Assembly (NCBI GenBank): GCA_001872925.1
Contig: MNYD01000021.1
Span: forward strand, 1 to 8,244
Length of the DNA stretch: 8,244 nt
Source of the DNA: Dehalococcoidia bacterium CG2_30_46_19
GTDB lineage: Bacteria > Chloroflexota > Dehalococcoidia > GIF9 > AB-539-J10
Direction of reading: 5' to 3'
Part shown: positions 1-7,162 of the stretch, piece after piece
Position numbering within the stretch: position 1 is the stretch's first letter
How the letters are laid out: each line of letters starts with the position of its first letter
The notes under the pieces: generated by a model
The model's database searches: none
Seen by the model: the letters and a program-made list of their open reading frames with translations, nothing else
What the model was told of the DNA's origin: nothing
Program-made: the position numbers and the translations under genes

Positions 1-30
1 CATACGAAATACAGAATACAATAATATTTT

Positions 31-86
31 ACCAAACTTGCCTCAACCTTCATAACTCATATCCTACCACACCCCACAGCCCCCGC
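31..86 (+). other. C-rich, G-poor intergenic stretch at left edge
   Basis: This stretch is rich in C and A/T and has very few G residues, with runs of CC and YC dinucleotides. No open frame of note crosses it. It carries the 10-mer CCTCAACCTT (41-50), which also occurs in the minus-strand sense inside both right-end repeats. Such composition is what Rho utilisation sites look like, so it may be the 3' region of a gene lying left of the window. That is inference; only the composition and the shared 10-mer are seen. Confidence 0.25.
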
Positions 87-92
87 AAGATT

Positions 93-115
93 ATACAATT
101 CCTTCTACATTGTAT
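93..115. promoter_or_regulatory. Inverted repeat, candidate operator
   Basis: A perfect 7-bp inverted repeat, ATACAAT (93-99) and ATTGTAT (109-115), is separated by 9 bp and ends one base before the -35 hexamer of the operon promoter. Dyads of this size and position are typical of dimeric transcription factor sites, for instance TetR, GntR or MarR families. No regulator gene lies in the window, so the binding protein is unknown. The arms are AT-rich, so chance occurrence is possible. Confidence 0.4.
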
Positions 116-116
116 G

Positions 117-146
117 TTGACACTGAAGGTATCTGGGGGATATATT
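117..146 (+). promoter_or_regulatory. Sigma70-type promoter of the six-gene operon
   Basis: A perfect -35 TTGACA (117-122) is followed after 18 bp by TATATT (141-146), one mismatch from the -10 consensus; reading the -10 as 140-145 gives a 17-bp spacer. Transcription would start near 153 and leave a leader of about 46 nt before the first gene. The leader ends in a good ribosome binding site, AAGGAG (187-192), 6 nt before the ATG at 199. No terminator or riboswitch fold was seen in the leader. Confidence 0.6.
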
Positions 147-198
147 TGCCAGTAGATCGAAGTCAAACCGATACTAAGAAATTTAAAAGGAGAAAAAA

Positions 199-1140
199 AT
201 GATTATAGATGCGCATTGTCATGTTTGGACATGGGACATTATATCGGATAATTACTGGAACGAACTGGCTGAAATCGCCATAGATTTTTTTAGGAAGAAC
301 AAACTAGGTTCTCCTACAGTAGAGCAAGTAAAGAAGGGCATCATGGACCCAATGATGGATGCTGATGGCTCTAAGCTGATAGCAAACATGGACGCATCTG
401 GAGTGGACAGGGCCTTCATTATGGCCCTTGATTGGGGATATGGGATAGGAGAGGCAGAGAAAACAGTGGACGAGATCAATCAATTCTATGGCTCTTTAGC
501 AAAGAAGTATCCCGATAGAGTTGTTGCATTTGCCGGGGTTGACCCGCGCAGGGCTGACGCAGTTGATATTCTGGACAGAGCGGTGAACGACTACGGATGC
601 CGGGGTCTTAAATATCATCCCACAGCAGGCTTTTATCCTGATAGTAAGGAGTCATATAAGGTACTGGAGAAGGCTCAGGAGTTGAATATCCCCTTGCTTT
701 CCCATCTAGGGCCCATTTCAAAACCCTTGAAAAGTAAATATGCCAGGCCTGTCTACCTGGATAGCATAGTAAGTGATTTCCCAAGACTTACAGTCATAGG
801 TGCTCATCTGGGCTTCTGCTGGTGGCACGAGATGGTTAACCTGATATCTGCCAAGGCAACCACCTTATATGCCGATTTCTCAGGTCAACAGGTAACAGCA
901 AGGAGGAACTTTGCGGAGTTTTGCCATATGCTAAGAGCAGCCTTTGATGAGGCTGCTGCATCAAAGTTCCTTTGGGGAACAGACAATCCCGTATTGGAGG
1001 CTGTAATCCCTATGAAAGACTGGCTTAACATGATAAAGGAGCTCCCTGAGAATGCACCTGACGGCATTAAGTTTACAAAAGAAGAAATAGACGCGGTACT
1101 TGGAGAAAACGCTGCGAAAATCTTTGGCTTTAAAAGCTAA
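199..1140 (+). CDS. Amidohydrolase family 2 (ACMSD-like TIM-barrel metal hydrolase/decarboxylase)
   Basis: This 313-residue protein has the complete metal-site pattern of the Amidohydro_2 family (PF04909): His6-x-His8 in the N-terminal DAHCH motif, His169 (SHLG), His203 (GAHLG) and Asp262 in WGTDNP. It ends with the usual ENAAKIFGF helix. Length and motif spacing are normal for a full-length cytoplasmic enzyme, and no signal peptide is seen. Known relatives include 2-amino-3-carboxymuconate-6-semialdehyde decarboxylase, gamma-resorcylate decarboxylase and 4-oxalomesaconate hydratase, so it could decarboxylate, hydrate or hydrolyse a small organic acid. The substrate cannot be told from sequence. 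It is the first gene of the operon, with AAGGAG 6 nt before the ATG, and its stop lies 12 nt before the dehydratase-like gene, which suggests both act in one pathway. Confidence 0.88.
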   Translation: MIIDAHCHVWTWDIISDNYWNELAEIAIDFFRKNKLGSPTVEQVKKGIMDPMMDADGSKLIANMDASGVDRAFIMALDWGYGIGEAEKTVDEINQFYGSLAKKYPDRVVAFAGVDPRRADAVDILDRAVNDYGCRGLKYHPTAGFYPDSKESYKVLEKAQELNIPLLSHLGPISKPLKSKYARPVYLDSIVSDFPRLTVIGAHLGFCWWHEMVNLISAKATTLYADFSGQQVTARRNFAEFCHMLRAAFDEAAASKFLWGTDNPVLEAVIPMKDWLNMIKELPENAPDGIKFTKEEIDAVLGENAAKIFGFKS

Positions 1141-1152
1141 AAAGGAGGGAAA

Positions 1153-2679
1153 ATGGCTATTAAGACTTACAACGATTACTTCAGCAGAATCAAGAAGATG
1201 AGGAAGAATCTCTATATCGCTGGAGAGAAAGTGACCAGGGATGATGAGAGACTTTCTGGACAATTGCGCATCATACGGGAGACATATGACCGTGCCAATG
1301 ACCCTGAGTGGGAAGACCTATGCACTGCAACATCACACTTAACGGGGGAGAAGATAAACAGGTTTACTCACATCCATCAAAGCGTGGACGACCTTCTAAA
1401 GAAACAGCGGATGACCAGGCTCCTTTGCCACAGGGTTGGAGGCTGTATTATGAGGTGTATGGGAATAGATGTTATGAATGCCCTCTCTGTGGTTACCTAT
1501 GAGATGGACCAGTTCTTAGGCACAGATACCAATCAAAACTTCTTGAAGTATCTTAGATATTGGCAGGACAACGACATATGTGCCAATTGTGCTCAGACCG
1601 ACACCAAAGGCGACAGATTAAAAAGACCTCATGAGCAAGTTGACCCTGACCTTTATCTCAGGATTGTAGAAAGCAGACCCGATGGAATCGTGGTCAGGGG
1701 TGCCAAGATTGATAACACAACTGCCCCAGTGAGTGATGAGATTATAGCTATACCTACAAGATTCATGACTGATAAGGATAATGACTACGCTGTTGCCTTC
1801 GCCATCCCAGCCGACTGGGAAGGAGTAAAAATGCTTGTTAGGCCAACGCGTATGCATAAGGTGAAATACGGACAGGCTCCTGGTGCAGAAATGGGCGATG
1901 CGGAATCGTTTACCATCTTTGACGATGTCTTTGTCCCCCGGGAAAGGGTCTTCATGGACGGGAAAGCTGACCCAAGACAAACGCCCTTCGCTGGTTTCCT
2001 TGCTTTGCTTTTTGCCCATTACCACCGTCATTCATATACCGGTTGTAAGCCTGCGGTATCGGAAGTTCTAGCCAGTGCTGCAGCACTTGTCGCAGAATAC
2101 AATGGGATTGAAAGGACAAGCCACGTGAGGGACAAACTATGTCATATGATAACCACGGCAGAGCTTGTTTTTGCGGCAGGTCAAATGAGTGCCTACCGGG
2201 CTGAAAAATCGTCGTCTGGAACATGGATACCCGATGAAATCTTAACTAATGCTGGCAGGAAGCTTGCTGGAGAGGAAATTTATAACGAGTTTAAAATCGT
2301 CGCTGACCTCGCTGGAGGTTTGTGTGCCACCTTGCCCTTCGAGGAGGAATTCTTCTCCAAAGAAACGGGAAAGCTGGCAAATAAATACTTGATGAGGAAT
2401 CCCAAAATATCTGCCGAAAATCAACACCGGTGTTTTCGGGGTATAGAGGGTATGATAGTCTCTGAGGTAGCTGGGGTAATGCAAGTGGCAGGATTGCATG
2501 GCGGTGGCTCTCCTCAGATGGAAGTCATCACTATGATGGGAAGGTATGACCTCGAGCCTTTGAAGAACATAGCGAAATACCTGTTTGGCATAGAAAAAGA
2601 GCTTCCTAAATATGAAAGACCTACCGTAACCCCCAGAAAGATGCTGGAGCGATTTCGAGAGATGTATGGCAAGGCCTAG
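1153..2679 (+). CDS. 4-hydroxybutyryl-CoA dehydratase-like (HpaB/AbfD family) flavin and [4Fe-4S] enzyme
   Basis: This 508-residue protein belongs to the HpaB/AbfD flavoprotein superfamily. It aligns from memory almost end to end with Clostridium aminobutyricum 4-hydroxybutyryl-CoA dehydratase (about 490 residues). The four ligands of the unusual [4Fe-4S] cluster of AbfD (Cys99, Cys103, His292, Cys299) match Cys98, Cys102, His291 and Cys298 here (GCIMRC and YHRHSYTGCK). The nearby Tyr295 and Lys299 match active-site residues, and Glu251 and Thr190 sit in conserved positions. Oxygen-dependent HpaB hydroxylases lack these ligands, so a dehydratase or isomerase using a ketyl-radical mechanism is favoured. 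The real substrate may differ from 4-hydroxybutyryl-CoA: no CoA transferase, ligase or 4-hydroxybutyrate dehydrogenase of the usual type is adjacent. The ribosome binding site AAAGGAGG ends 4 nt before the ATG. I withhold the symbol abfD because the context is atypical. Confidence 0.87.
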   Translation: MAIKTYNDYFSRIKKMRKNLYIAGEKVTRDDERLSGQLRIIRETYDRANDPEWEDLCTATSHLTGEKINRFTHIHQSVDDLLKKQRMTRLLCHRVGGCIMRCMGIDVMNALSVVTYEMDQFLGTDTNQNFLKYLRYWQDNDICANCAQTDTKGDRLKRPHEQVDPDLYLRIVESRPDGIVVRGAKIDNTTAPVSDEIIAIPTRFMTDKDNDYAVAFAIPADWEGVKMLVRPTRMHKVKYGQAPGAEMGDAESFTIFDDVFVPRERVFMDGKADPRQTPFAGFLALLFAHYHRHSYTGCKPAVSEVLASAAALVAEYNGIERTSHVRDKLCHMITTAELVFAAGQMSAYRAEKSSSGTWIPDEILTNAGRKLAGEEIYNEFKIVADLAGGLCATLPFEEEFFSKETGKLANKYLMRNPKISAENQHRCFRGIEGMIVSEVAGVMQVAGLHGGGSPQMEVITMMGRYDLEPLKNIAKYLFGIEKELPKYERPTVTPRKMLERFREMYGKA

Positions 2680-2723
2680 ACTGTCGGCATGCTTATCGCA
2701 GTATCACTATAAGGAGTAGTATT

Positions 2724-3548
2724 ATGGACGACAGTAAAAGGGAGTCATTTCTGGACAAGTTTCATCTTCCCGGAAAGGTAGCCTTAGTCACCGGTGGAAG
2801 TCGGGGAATCGGTCGAAGCATCGCCTTAGGGCTGGCAGAGGCAGGTAGTGATATAGTGCTTGCCAGCCGTAAATTACCAGATTTAGAAAAGGTAGCTCAG
2901 GAGATAACCGGTATGGGAAGGAAAGCCCTTCCGGTATCAGCCAATGTTCGCCACCTCCCCGAGATCGATAACCTGGTTAAAAAAGCGATGGACGAATTTG
3001 GCCATATTGATATCCTGGTGAATAACGCTGGCACCAATCCCACATTTGGCTCGGTGTTCGATGTTGAAGAGGGAGTCTGGGATGTAACTATGGGGCTAAA
3101 CCTCAAAGGTTATTTTTTCTTAAGTCAGGCAGTGGGCAAAATAATGCGCGATAAAGGTGGTGGAAGCATCATCAATGTTGCCTCAACAGCCGGAATTCAT
3201 CCTGACATAGGATTAGGAGTTTACTCAATAAGTAAGGCAGGCGTCATTATGCTTACGCAGGTACTTGCTCAGGAATGGGGGCAATACAATATCAGGGTAA
3301 ACGCAATTGCCCCAGGTGTCGTGAAGACCAAGCTTTCCTCTCTGCTATGGAGCACCTCCGAGATTCGTGAGAAGGTTGAAGATAGCACAGCTCTAGGGCG
3401 AATAGCTGAGCCTGAGGAAATGGTTGGTGCTGTTCTTTTCCTAGCCTCTGAGGCTTCAAGCTACATAACCGGGCAAACCCTTGTGCTGGATGGATATCAT
3501 TCCTCTTATGTGAGAACTTTCTTATCAGCAATTACTCCAACAAGATAA
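2724..3548 (+). CDS. Short-chain dehydrogenase/reductase (classical SDR)
   Basis: This is a 274-residue classical SDR with the full motif set: Rossmann TGGSRGIG (23-30), NNAG (100-103), catalytic Asn126, Ser154, Tyr167 and Lys171 (YSISK), and a PG motif near 197-198. Arg27 in the glycine loop and Arg49 at the end of the second strand hint at NADP(H), though this is only a tendency. It would interconvert an alcohol and a ketone, or act on a 3-hydroxyacyl/3-oxoacyl intermediate of the pathway. The C-terminus departs from the usual VDGG ending: it reads LDGY (255-258) and carries an extra tail of about 16 residues, which may alter the substrate pocket or the tetramer interface. AAGGAG (2711-2716) lies 7 nt before the ATG. 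The 44-nt gap from the preceding gene is the largest in the operon and shows no promoter or terminator. Confidence 0.9.
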   Translation: MDDSKRESFLDKFHLPGKVALVTGGSRGIGRSIALGLAEAGSDIVLASRKLPDLEKVAQEITGMGRKALPVSANVRHLPEIDNLVKKAMDEFGHIDILVNNAGTNPTFGSVFDVEEGVWDVTMGLNLKGYFFLSQAVGKIMRDKGGGSIINVASTAGIHPDIGLGVYSISKAGVIMLTQVLAQEWGQYNIRVNAIAPGVVKTKLSSLLWSTSEIREKVEDSTALGRIAEPEEMVGAVLFLASEASSYITGQTLVLDGYHSSYVRTFLSAITPTR

Positions 3549-3572
3549 ACTTCTAAGAGGTAATAAAATAAG

Positions 3573-4601
3573 ATGCTTCAATTGAATTTTGACCCGGCGA
3601 AATGCATTGCCTGCAAGACTCAGGATTGCCTTGTCAAATGCCAATATCTGCGCCTGGACAAGGATAAGGCAAAGACAGAAATGCAGAAGATAATCAACGG
3701 CGAGGATTCTTTTGTGCTGCATGACTGCGTCACATGTTATGCCTGTGAAGAGTACTGCAAAATGGGAAATCATCCATTTTACTTGATCGTTGAGCGGCAG
3801 GAGGGAAAGGGAATATTACCGGCACCTAGATCCATCGCTACTATGTGGATCAATCAATGCGAACCAAGAGGAAGATTCACGGTAGGTAAAGTTAAGGAAA
3901 GGGCACTGTCATTTTGTTTTATTCCCATATTTCCATTATGGGCTACAGGAAAGCTTTTTGATGGCATCGCGTCGTCTTATATTATGGGTGAGGAGTTTTT
4001 CTGCAACGCTGTTTTTTTACATTATGCCAAAATGTCAGTGATAAAAGACAGGTTGCCCAAAGTAATAGAAAATATCGCAAAGCTAGGGATTAAGGAACTT
4101 ATATGTCTCCATGATGAATGTTATGGGACATTTAACTCACTGGCACCAGCCTACGGCATGAAAGTGCCATTTAAAACTACCCATTATTTTGAGTATCTAT
4201 ATGAAAAGCTAAAGGAACTCAAGGATGAAATAAAGCCGCTGAATGTTAAATTAGCTTACCAGCGGCCCTGCTCAAATCGGCTTTCCCCGAAGACACAGCA
4301 TTTTGTGGATGACATATTTAACCTAATAGGCGCTCATAGGGTGAAACGGGAATATGTGGGAGAAAATGCCTTATGTTGTGCAGAAGTCATCAGGATGGGA
4401 CAAGGGTACAAGATCGCCGATGATGTGCAAAAGAGGAATCTGGAGGACATGGTAAAAGCTGGAGCTGAATATTGTGTGTTTAACTGCCCCATGTGCTACC
4501 TAAGTATCGGTGATAAGGTTAGCAAAAGGGGGCTTAAGCCAATCCACATAATTGACTTATGCAAAATGGCAATTGGTGAAAAGACAGCACCGGGGGTGTG
4601 A
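3573..4601 (+). CDS. Two-[4Fe-4S] and CCG-domain iron-sulfur protein (HdrD-like)
   Basis: This 342-residue cytoplasmic electron carrier begins with two cysteine sets of ferredoxin type: Cys11, 14, 19, 23 (C-x2-C-x4-C-x3-C) and Cys52, 55, 58, 62 (C-x2-C-x2-C-x3-C). The C-terminal half is a CCG-like domain: Cys233, then CysCys 268-269, then Cys305-x2-Cys308, with 34 and 35 residues between them. This matches the spacing of the HdrB/HdrD CX31-38-CCG-X33-39-CXXC signature, except that the G is Ala270. The first CCG half is degenerate: only Cys115, Cys144, Cys178 and Cys183 remain and there is no CC pair, so probably one noncubane-type cluster site is present. Family roles include electron transfer from flavin dehydrogenases (GlcF, LutA, HdrD). 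It lies 4 nt upstream of the flavoprotein gene, so it is probably a subunit of that complex. The Shine-Dalgarno AGAGGT (3556-3561) is rather far from the ATG (11 nt). Confidence 0.83.
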   Translation: MLQLNFDPAKCIACKTQDCLVKCQYLRLDKDKAKTEMQKIINGEDSFVLHDCVTCYACEEYCKMGNHPFYLIVERQEGKGILPAPRSIATMWINQCEPRGRFTVGKVKERALSFCFIPIFPLWATGKLFDGIASSYIMGEEFFCNAVFLHYAKMSVIKDRLPKVIENIAKLGIKELICLHDECYGTFNSLAPAYGMKVPFKTTHYFEYLYEKLKELKDEIKPLNVKLAYQRPCSNRLSPKTQHFVDDIFNLIGAHRVKREYVGENALCCAEVIRMGQGYKIADDVQKRNLEDMVKAGAEYCVFNCPMCYLSIGDKVSKRGLKPIHIIDLCKMAIGEKTAPGV

Positions 4602-4605
4602 CACT

Positions 4606-5988
4606 ATGATTGACATTTATAATCTTCTGGCTGAAATAGTTGGTGAGCAGCATGTTTCCAATCATAAGGAAGAGCGTTATTTTTATGGATGCGATCCTGG
4701 TCTAACTCCACCACATGAGCCAGATTATGTGGTTATGCCTGAGACAACTGAGGAGGTGCAACAGATAGTCAAGCTTGCAAACAAGGAGAAGATACCAATA
4801 GTTCCCAAGGGAGGCGGTCTGGCATTAACTGGCTTGGTTATTCCACAAAAGGGTGGAATTGTAATAGACATGAAAAGGATGGGAAAGATATTAGAGGTAA
4901 ATGAGAAAAGCCGATATGTCGTTGTTGAGGGTGGTGTTACGCATGGTATGTTGCAAAACTATCTAAAGAAGCACCATCCCAAGTTAAGACATAGTATACC
5001 CGACTCGCCAGCAATATCTACAGTGGTAGGTAACGCAGTAATACATGGGCAGGGGCGTTTGACCCAACAATACGGCTTTAATTCCGACATGGTTAGCGGC
5101 CTGGAAGTCGTGTTGCCAACAGGGGAGATTTGCCGAATTGGCTCGCATTCCATATCTTCACAACATTGGTTCTCAAAGGGGGCTCCGTGGCCTGATCTAA
5201 GTGGACTCTTCTTGGGCTGGTTTGGTACCACAGGCATCATCACCAAGTTGGGATTGAGGCTCTATCCCTGCAAGAAAATGAGGGATGTCATGGTATTCCT
5301 AACAGACAAGATAGAACTGGTTCCCGATATCATCCTTAAATTAACTCATACCGAAATGACGGAGGACATAGTTGTGAATGAGCAGCCACTACCTCCAAGA
5401 ATGAAAGGAAATATCTACATACTGATAATTATAACTGGGGACTCGGATGAAGAACTCGATTTTAAGAGGAAGATCATATGGGATGCACTTTGGGACATTT
5501 TTGAGAGCAGAGATGGTGGATTTTTATCCGTCCCGGCGGATATGAAGCCGCCCCTTCTGGAGATGCCATCAAGGGATGTAGTCAGATTTGCCGATGTCAG
5601 AAAGGGCGGTGGATTTGAATATAGCGGACCGATTATTCCCCTCGAGAAATATCCAGAGTTTATTACAAAACAGAAAGAGCTTGTTTCAAAGTACAACCTA
5701 TCCTATTCAGCCACATCACGTGTCATCGCAGGAGGGCATTGTATGATGTATGCCTTTGCTTTTACTTTTAATCGCGCTGACCCTGATGAAATGGACAGGA
5801 TTAGGAAAGCCTTACGTGAAGCGGCTGAGTTCACCGTAGAGCAAGGAGGAATGATGTGGAAGCCAACCATAGAAGAACAAAAAATGATAATTGAAAGGAT
5901 GGACCCCAATACGTTGAAAATTATGAAGAAGATAAAAGAACTGTTAGACCCCAACGGAATCATGAATCCCGGGAACTGGGAGGCTTAA
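4606..5988 (+). CDS. FAD-linked dehydrogenase of the VAO/PCMH fold (GlcD/p-cresol methylhydroxylase-like)
   Basis: This 460-residue flavoprotein has the FAD-binding PCMH domain in the N-terminal half: VPKGGGLALTG (67-77) for the pyrophosphate loop, then VVGNAV...YGFNSDMVSGLEVVLP (about 140-171) and FGTTGIITKLGLRLYP (206-221). An FAD-oxidase C-terminal domain ends in DPNGIMNPG (448-456). It lacks the GHxGDGNxH metal motif of GlcD-type hydroxyacid dehydrogenases. From about residue 370 it aligns better, by memory, with vanillyl-alcohol oxidase and p-cresol methylhydroxylase, but their phenol-binding Tyr-Arg pair appears as Trp418-Lys419. Its substrate is thus unlikely to be a simple 4-alkylphenol or glycolate. 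I chose the ATG at 4606 over an in-frame ATG at 4552 because 4552 lies inside the upstream gene, and GGGGGTG (4592-4598) stands 7 nt before 4606. It sits between two CCG Fe-S genes, the likely electron acceptors. Confidence 0.83.
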   Translation: MIDIYNLLAEIVGEQHVSNHKEERYFYGCDPGLTPPHEPDYVVMPETTEEVQQIVKLANKEKIPIVPKGGGLALTGLVIPQKGGIVIDMKRMGKILEVNEKSRYVVVEGGVTHGMLQNYLKKHHPKLRHSIPDSPAISTVVGNAVIHGQGRLTQQYGFNSDMVSGLEVVLPTGEICRIGSHSISSQHWFSKGAPWPDLSGLFLGWFGTTGIITKLGLRLYPCKKMRDVMVFLTDKIELVPDIILKLTHTEMTEDIVVNEQPLPPRMKGNIYILIIITGDSDEELDFKRKIIWDALWDIFESRDGGFLSVPADMKPPLLEMPSRDVVRFADVRKGGGFEYSGPIIPLEKYPEFITKQKELVSKYNLSYSATSRVIAGGHCMMYAFAFTFNRADPDEMDRIRKALREAAEFTVEQGGMMWKPTIEEQKMIIERMDPNTLKIMKKIKELLDPNGIMNPGNWEA

Positions 5989-5990
5989 CC

Positions 5991-7148
5991 TTGACAGACT
6001 ATACCAAGCAAATCCATAGATGCTTCAGGTGCGGATATTGTAAGTTTCCCTCTGATTACTCAGACTTTAACTGTCCTTCCTATGCCAGGTTCCGCTTTGA
6101 TACCTATTCCACAAGTGGAAGATTATGGCTTATTTACGCCTGGCTAAAGGGTGAAATTGAGTGGTCGGAGCACCTTGCCGAGATTTTATATTCCTGCACA
6201 ACCTGTAAAAACTGCGTTGAACAGTGCCCAATGAAGTTTTCCAGTGACATCGTTGATTGGATAGTAGCCGCCAGAAGTGACATGATGGAGAAGGAGAAAG
6301 GTAGAATACCGCCCCGTGTAACCAGCTTCCTAGAGGATGTTTACCGGCTTGGAAATCCATTGAAGGAGAGGGGTAAAAGAGATGCCTGGGCAAATGGAAT
6401 AAAAAGATATCAACCGGGTGATGAATATCTGTTCTATGTCGGATGTCTCGGCTCATATGATGAATTTGGACGAAGAATGGCCAGGAGCGTCGCCAGGTTG
6501 CTAAGCGAAGCGGGAATATCCTTCGGAATCCTCGGTAATGATGAGAATTGTTGTGGCAACGAAGTATATCTGCTTGGAGAAAAGGAGTTGTTTCAAGTAT
6601 TGGCTGAGAGGAATATCCAGAAGTTCAAAGAGCTTGGTGTTAAAAAGGTGGTTACACTTTCACCACACGCATATAATGCGATGAAAAATAACTATCCTCT
6701 GGTCAGTAACGCCTATTTTGAAGTGTCTCATTACACTCAACTCCTGTGTGGTCTGCTCCGGGAAAATAAGATAAGACCATCCCGGAACAAGATTAAAGTT
6801 ACCTATCATGACCCTTGCTTCCTGGGAAGATATAACAAAATATACGGCGAGCCGCGGGAAGTTTTGCAAAGCATCCCCGGAATCGAATTACTGGAAATGG
6901 AACGAAACAGGGAAAATTCTTTCTGCTGTGGTGGGGGGAGCGGTAATTTTGTTACCGATCTCCTGGGAGGAAGCGAAGAAAGTCCCAGCAGGATTAGAGT
7001 CAGGGAAGCTTACGAAACTGGAGCTGATATTCTGGCAGTTGCCTGTCCCAGTTGCATGACCATGCTCCAGGATGCCGTAAAAGTAGAGAATTTAGAAAGC
7101 AAGCTAGCCGTTAAGGATATTTCCCAGGTTGTAGCGGAATCCCTGTGA
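5991..7148 (+). CDS. CCG-domain iron-sulfur protein, TTG start (HdrD/GlcF-like)
   Basis: This 385-residue protein has an N-terminal cluster set with expanded spacing, Cys11-x2-Cys14-x2-Cys17-x10-Cys28, and a second compact set, Cys69, 72, 75, 79. Two CCG halves follow. The first has Cys152 (YVGC) and CysCysGly 187-189, but its expected CxxC is SPHAY (224-228). The second is complete, with Cys276 (HDPC), CysCysGlyGly 312-315 and Cys352-x2-Cys355. No membrane segments are seen, so it is probably a soluble or peripheral electron-transfer subunit passing electrons from the flavoprotein to a quinone, disulfide or another carrier. The start is TTG, only 2 nt after the preceding stop; GGGAGG (5978-5983) is ideally spaced at 7 nt, and any later start would lose the first cluster ligands. 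The tight junction suggests translational coupling. It is the last gene of the operon. Confidence 0.86.
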   Translation: MTDYTKQIHRCFRCGYCKFPSDYSDFNCPSYARFRFDTYSTSGRLWLIYAWLKGEIEWSEHLAEILYSCTTCKNCVEQCPMKFSSDIVDWIVAARSDMMEKEKGRIPPRVTSFLEDVYRLGNPLKERGKRDAWANGIKRYQPGDEYLFYVGCLGSYDEFGRRMARSVARLLSEAGISFGILGNDENCCGNEVYLLGEKELFQVLAERNIQKFKELGVKKVVTLSPHAYNAMKNNYPLVSNAYFEVSHYTQLLCGLLRENKIRPSRNKIKVTYHDPCFLGRYNKIYGEPREVLQSIPGIELLEMERNRENSFCCGGGSGNFVTDLLGGSEESPSRIRVREAYETGADILAVACPSCMTMLQDAVKVENLESKLAVKDISQVVAESL

Positions 7149-7162
7149 TTGGCAGGGCGCAG

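Noticed and set aside
1618..2031. Longest minus-strand open frames inside the operon, for example 137 codons within the dehydratase-like gene
   Set aside because: They are antisense to strongly conserved coding sequence, show no recognisable motifs and have no ribosome binding site logic of their own.
1153..2679. Annotation as 4-hydroxyphenylacetate 3-monooxygenase
   Set aside because: The four Fe-S ligands of the AbfD branch are present and no flavin reductase partner is nearby; the rest of the operon looks anaerobic.
4552..4605. In-frame upstream ATG that would add 18 residues to the FAD-linked dehydrogenase
   Set aside because: It lies inside the preceding Fe-S gene, the added residues do not look like family sequence, and the ATG at 4606 has its own ribosome binding site.
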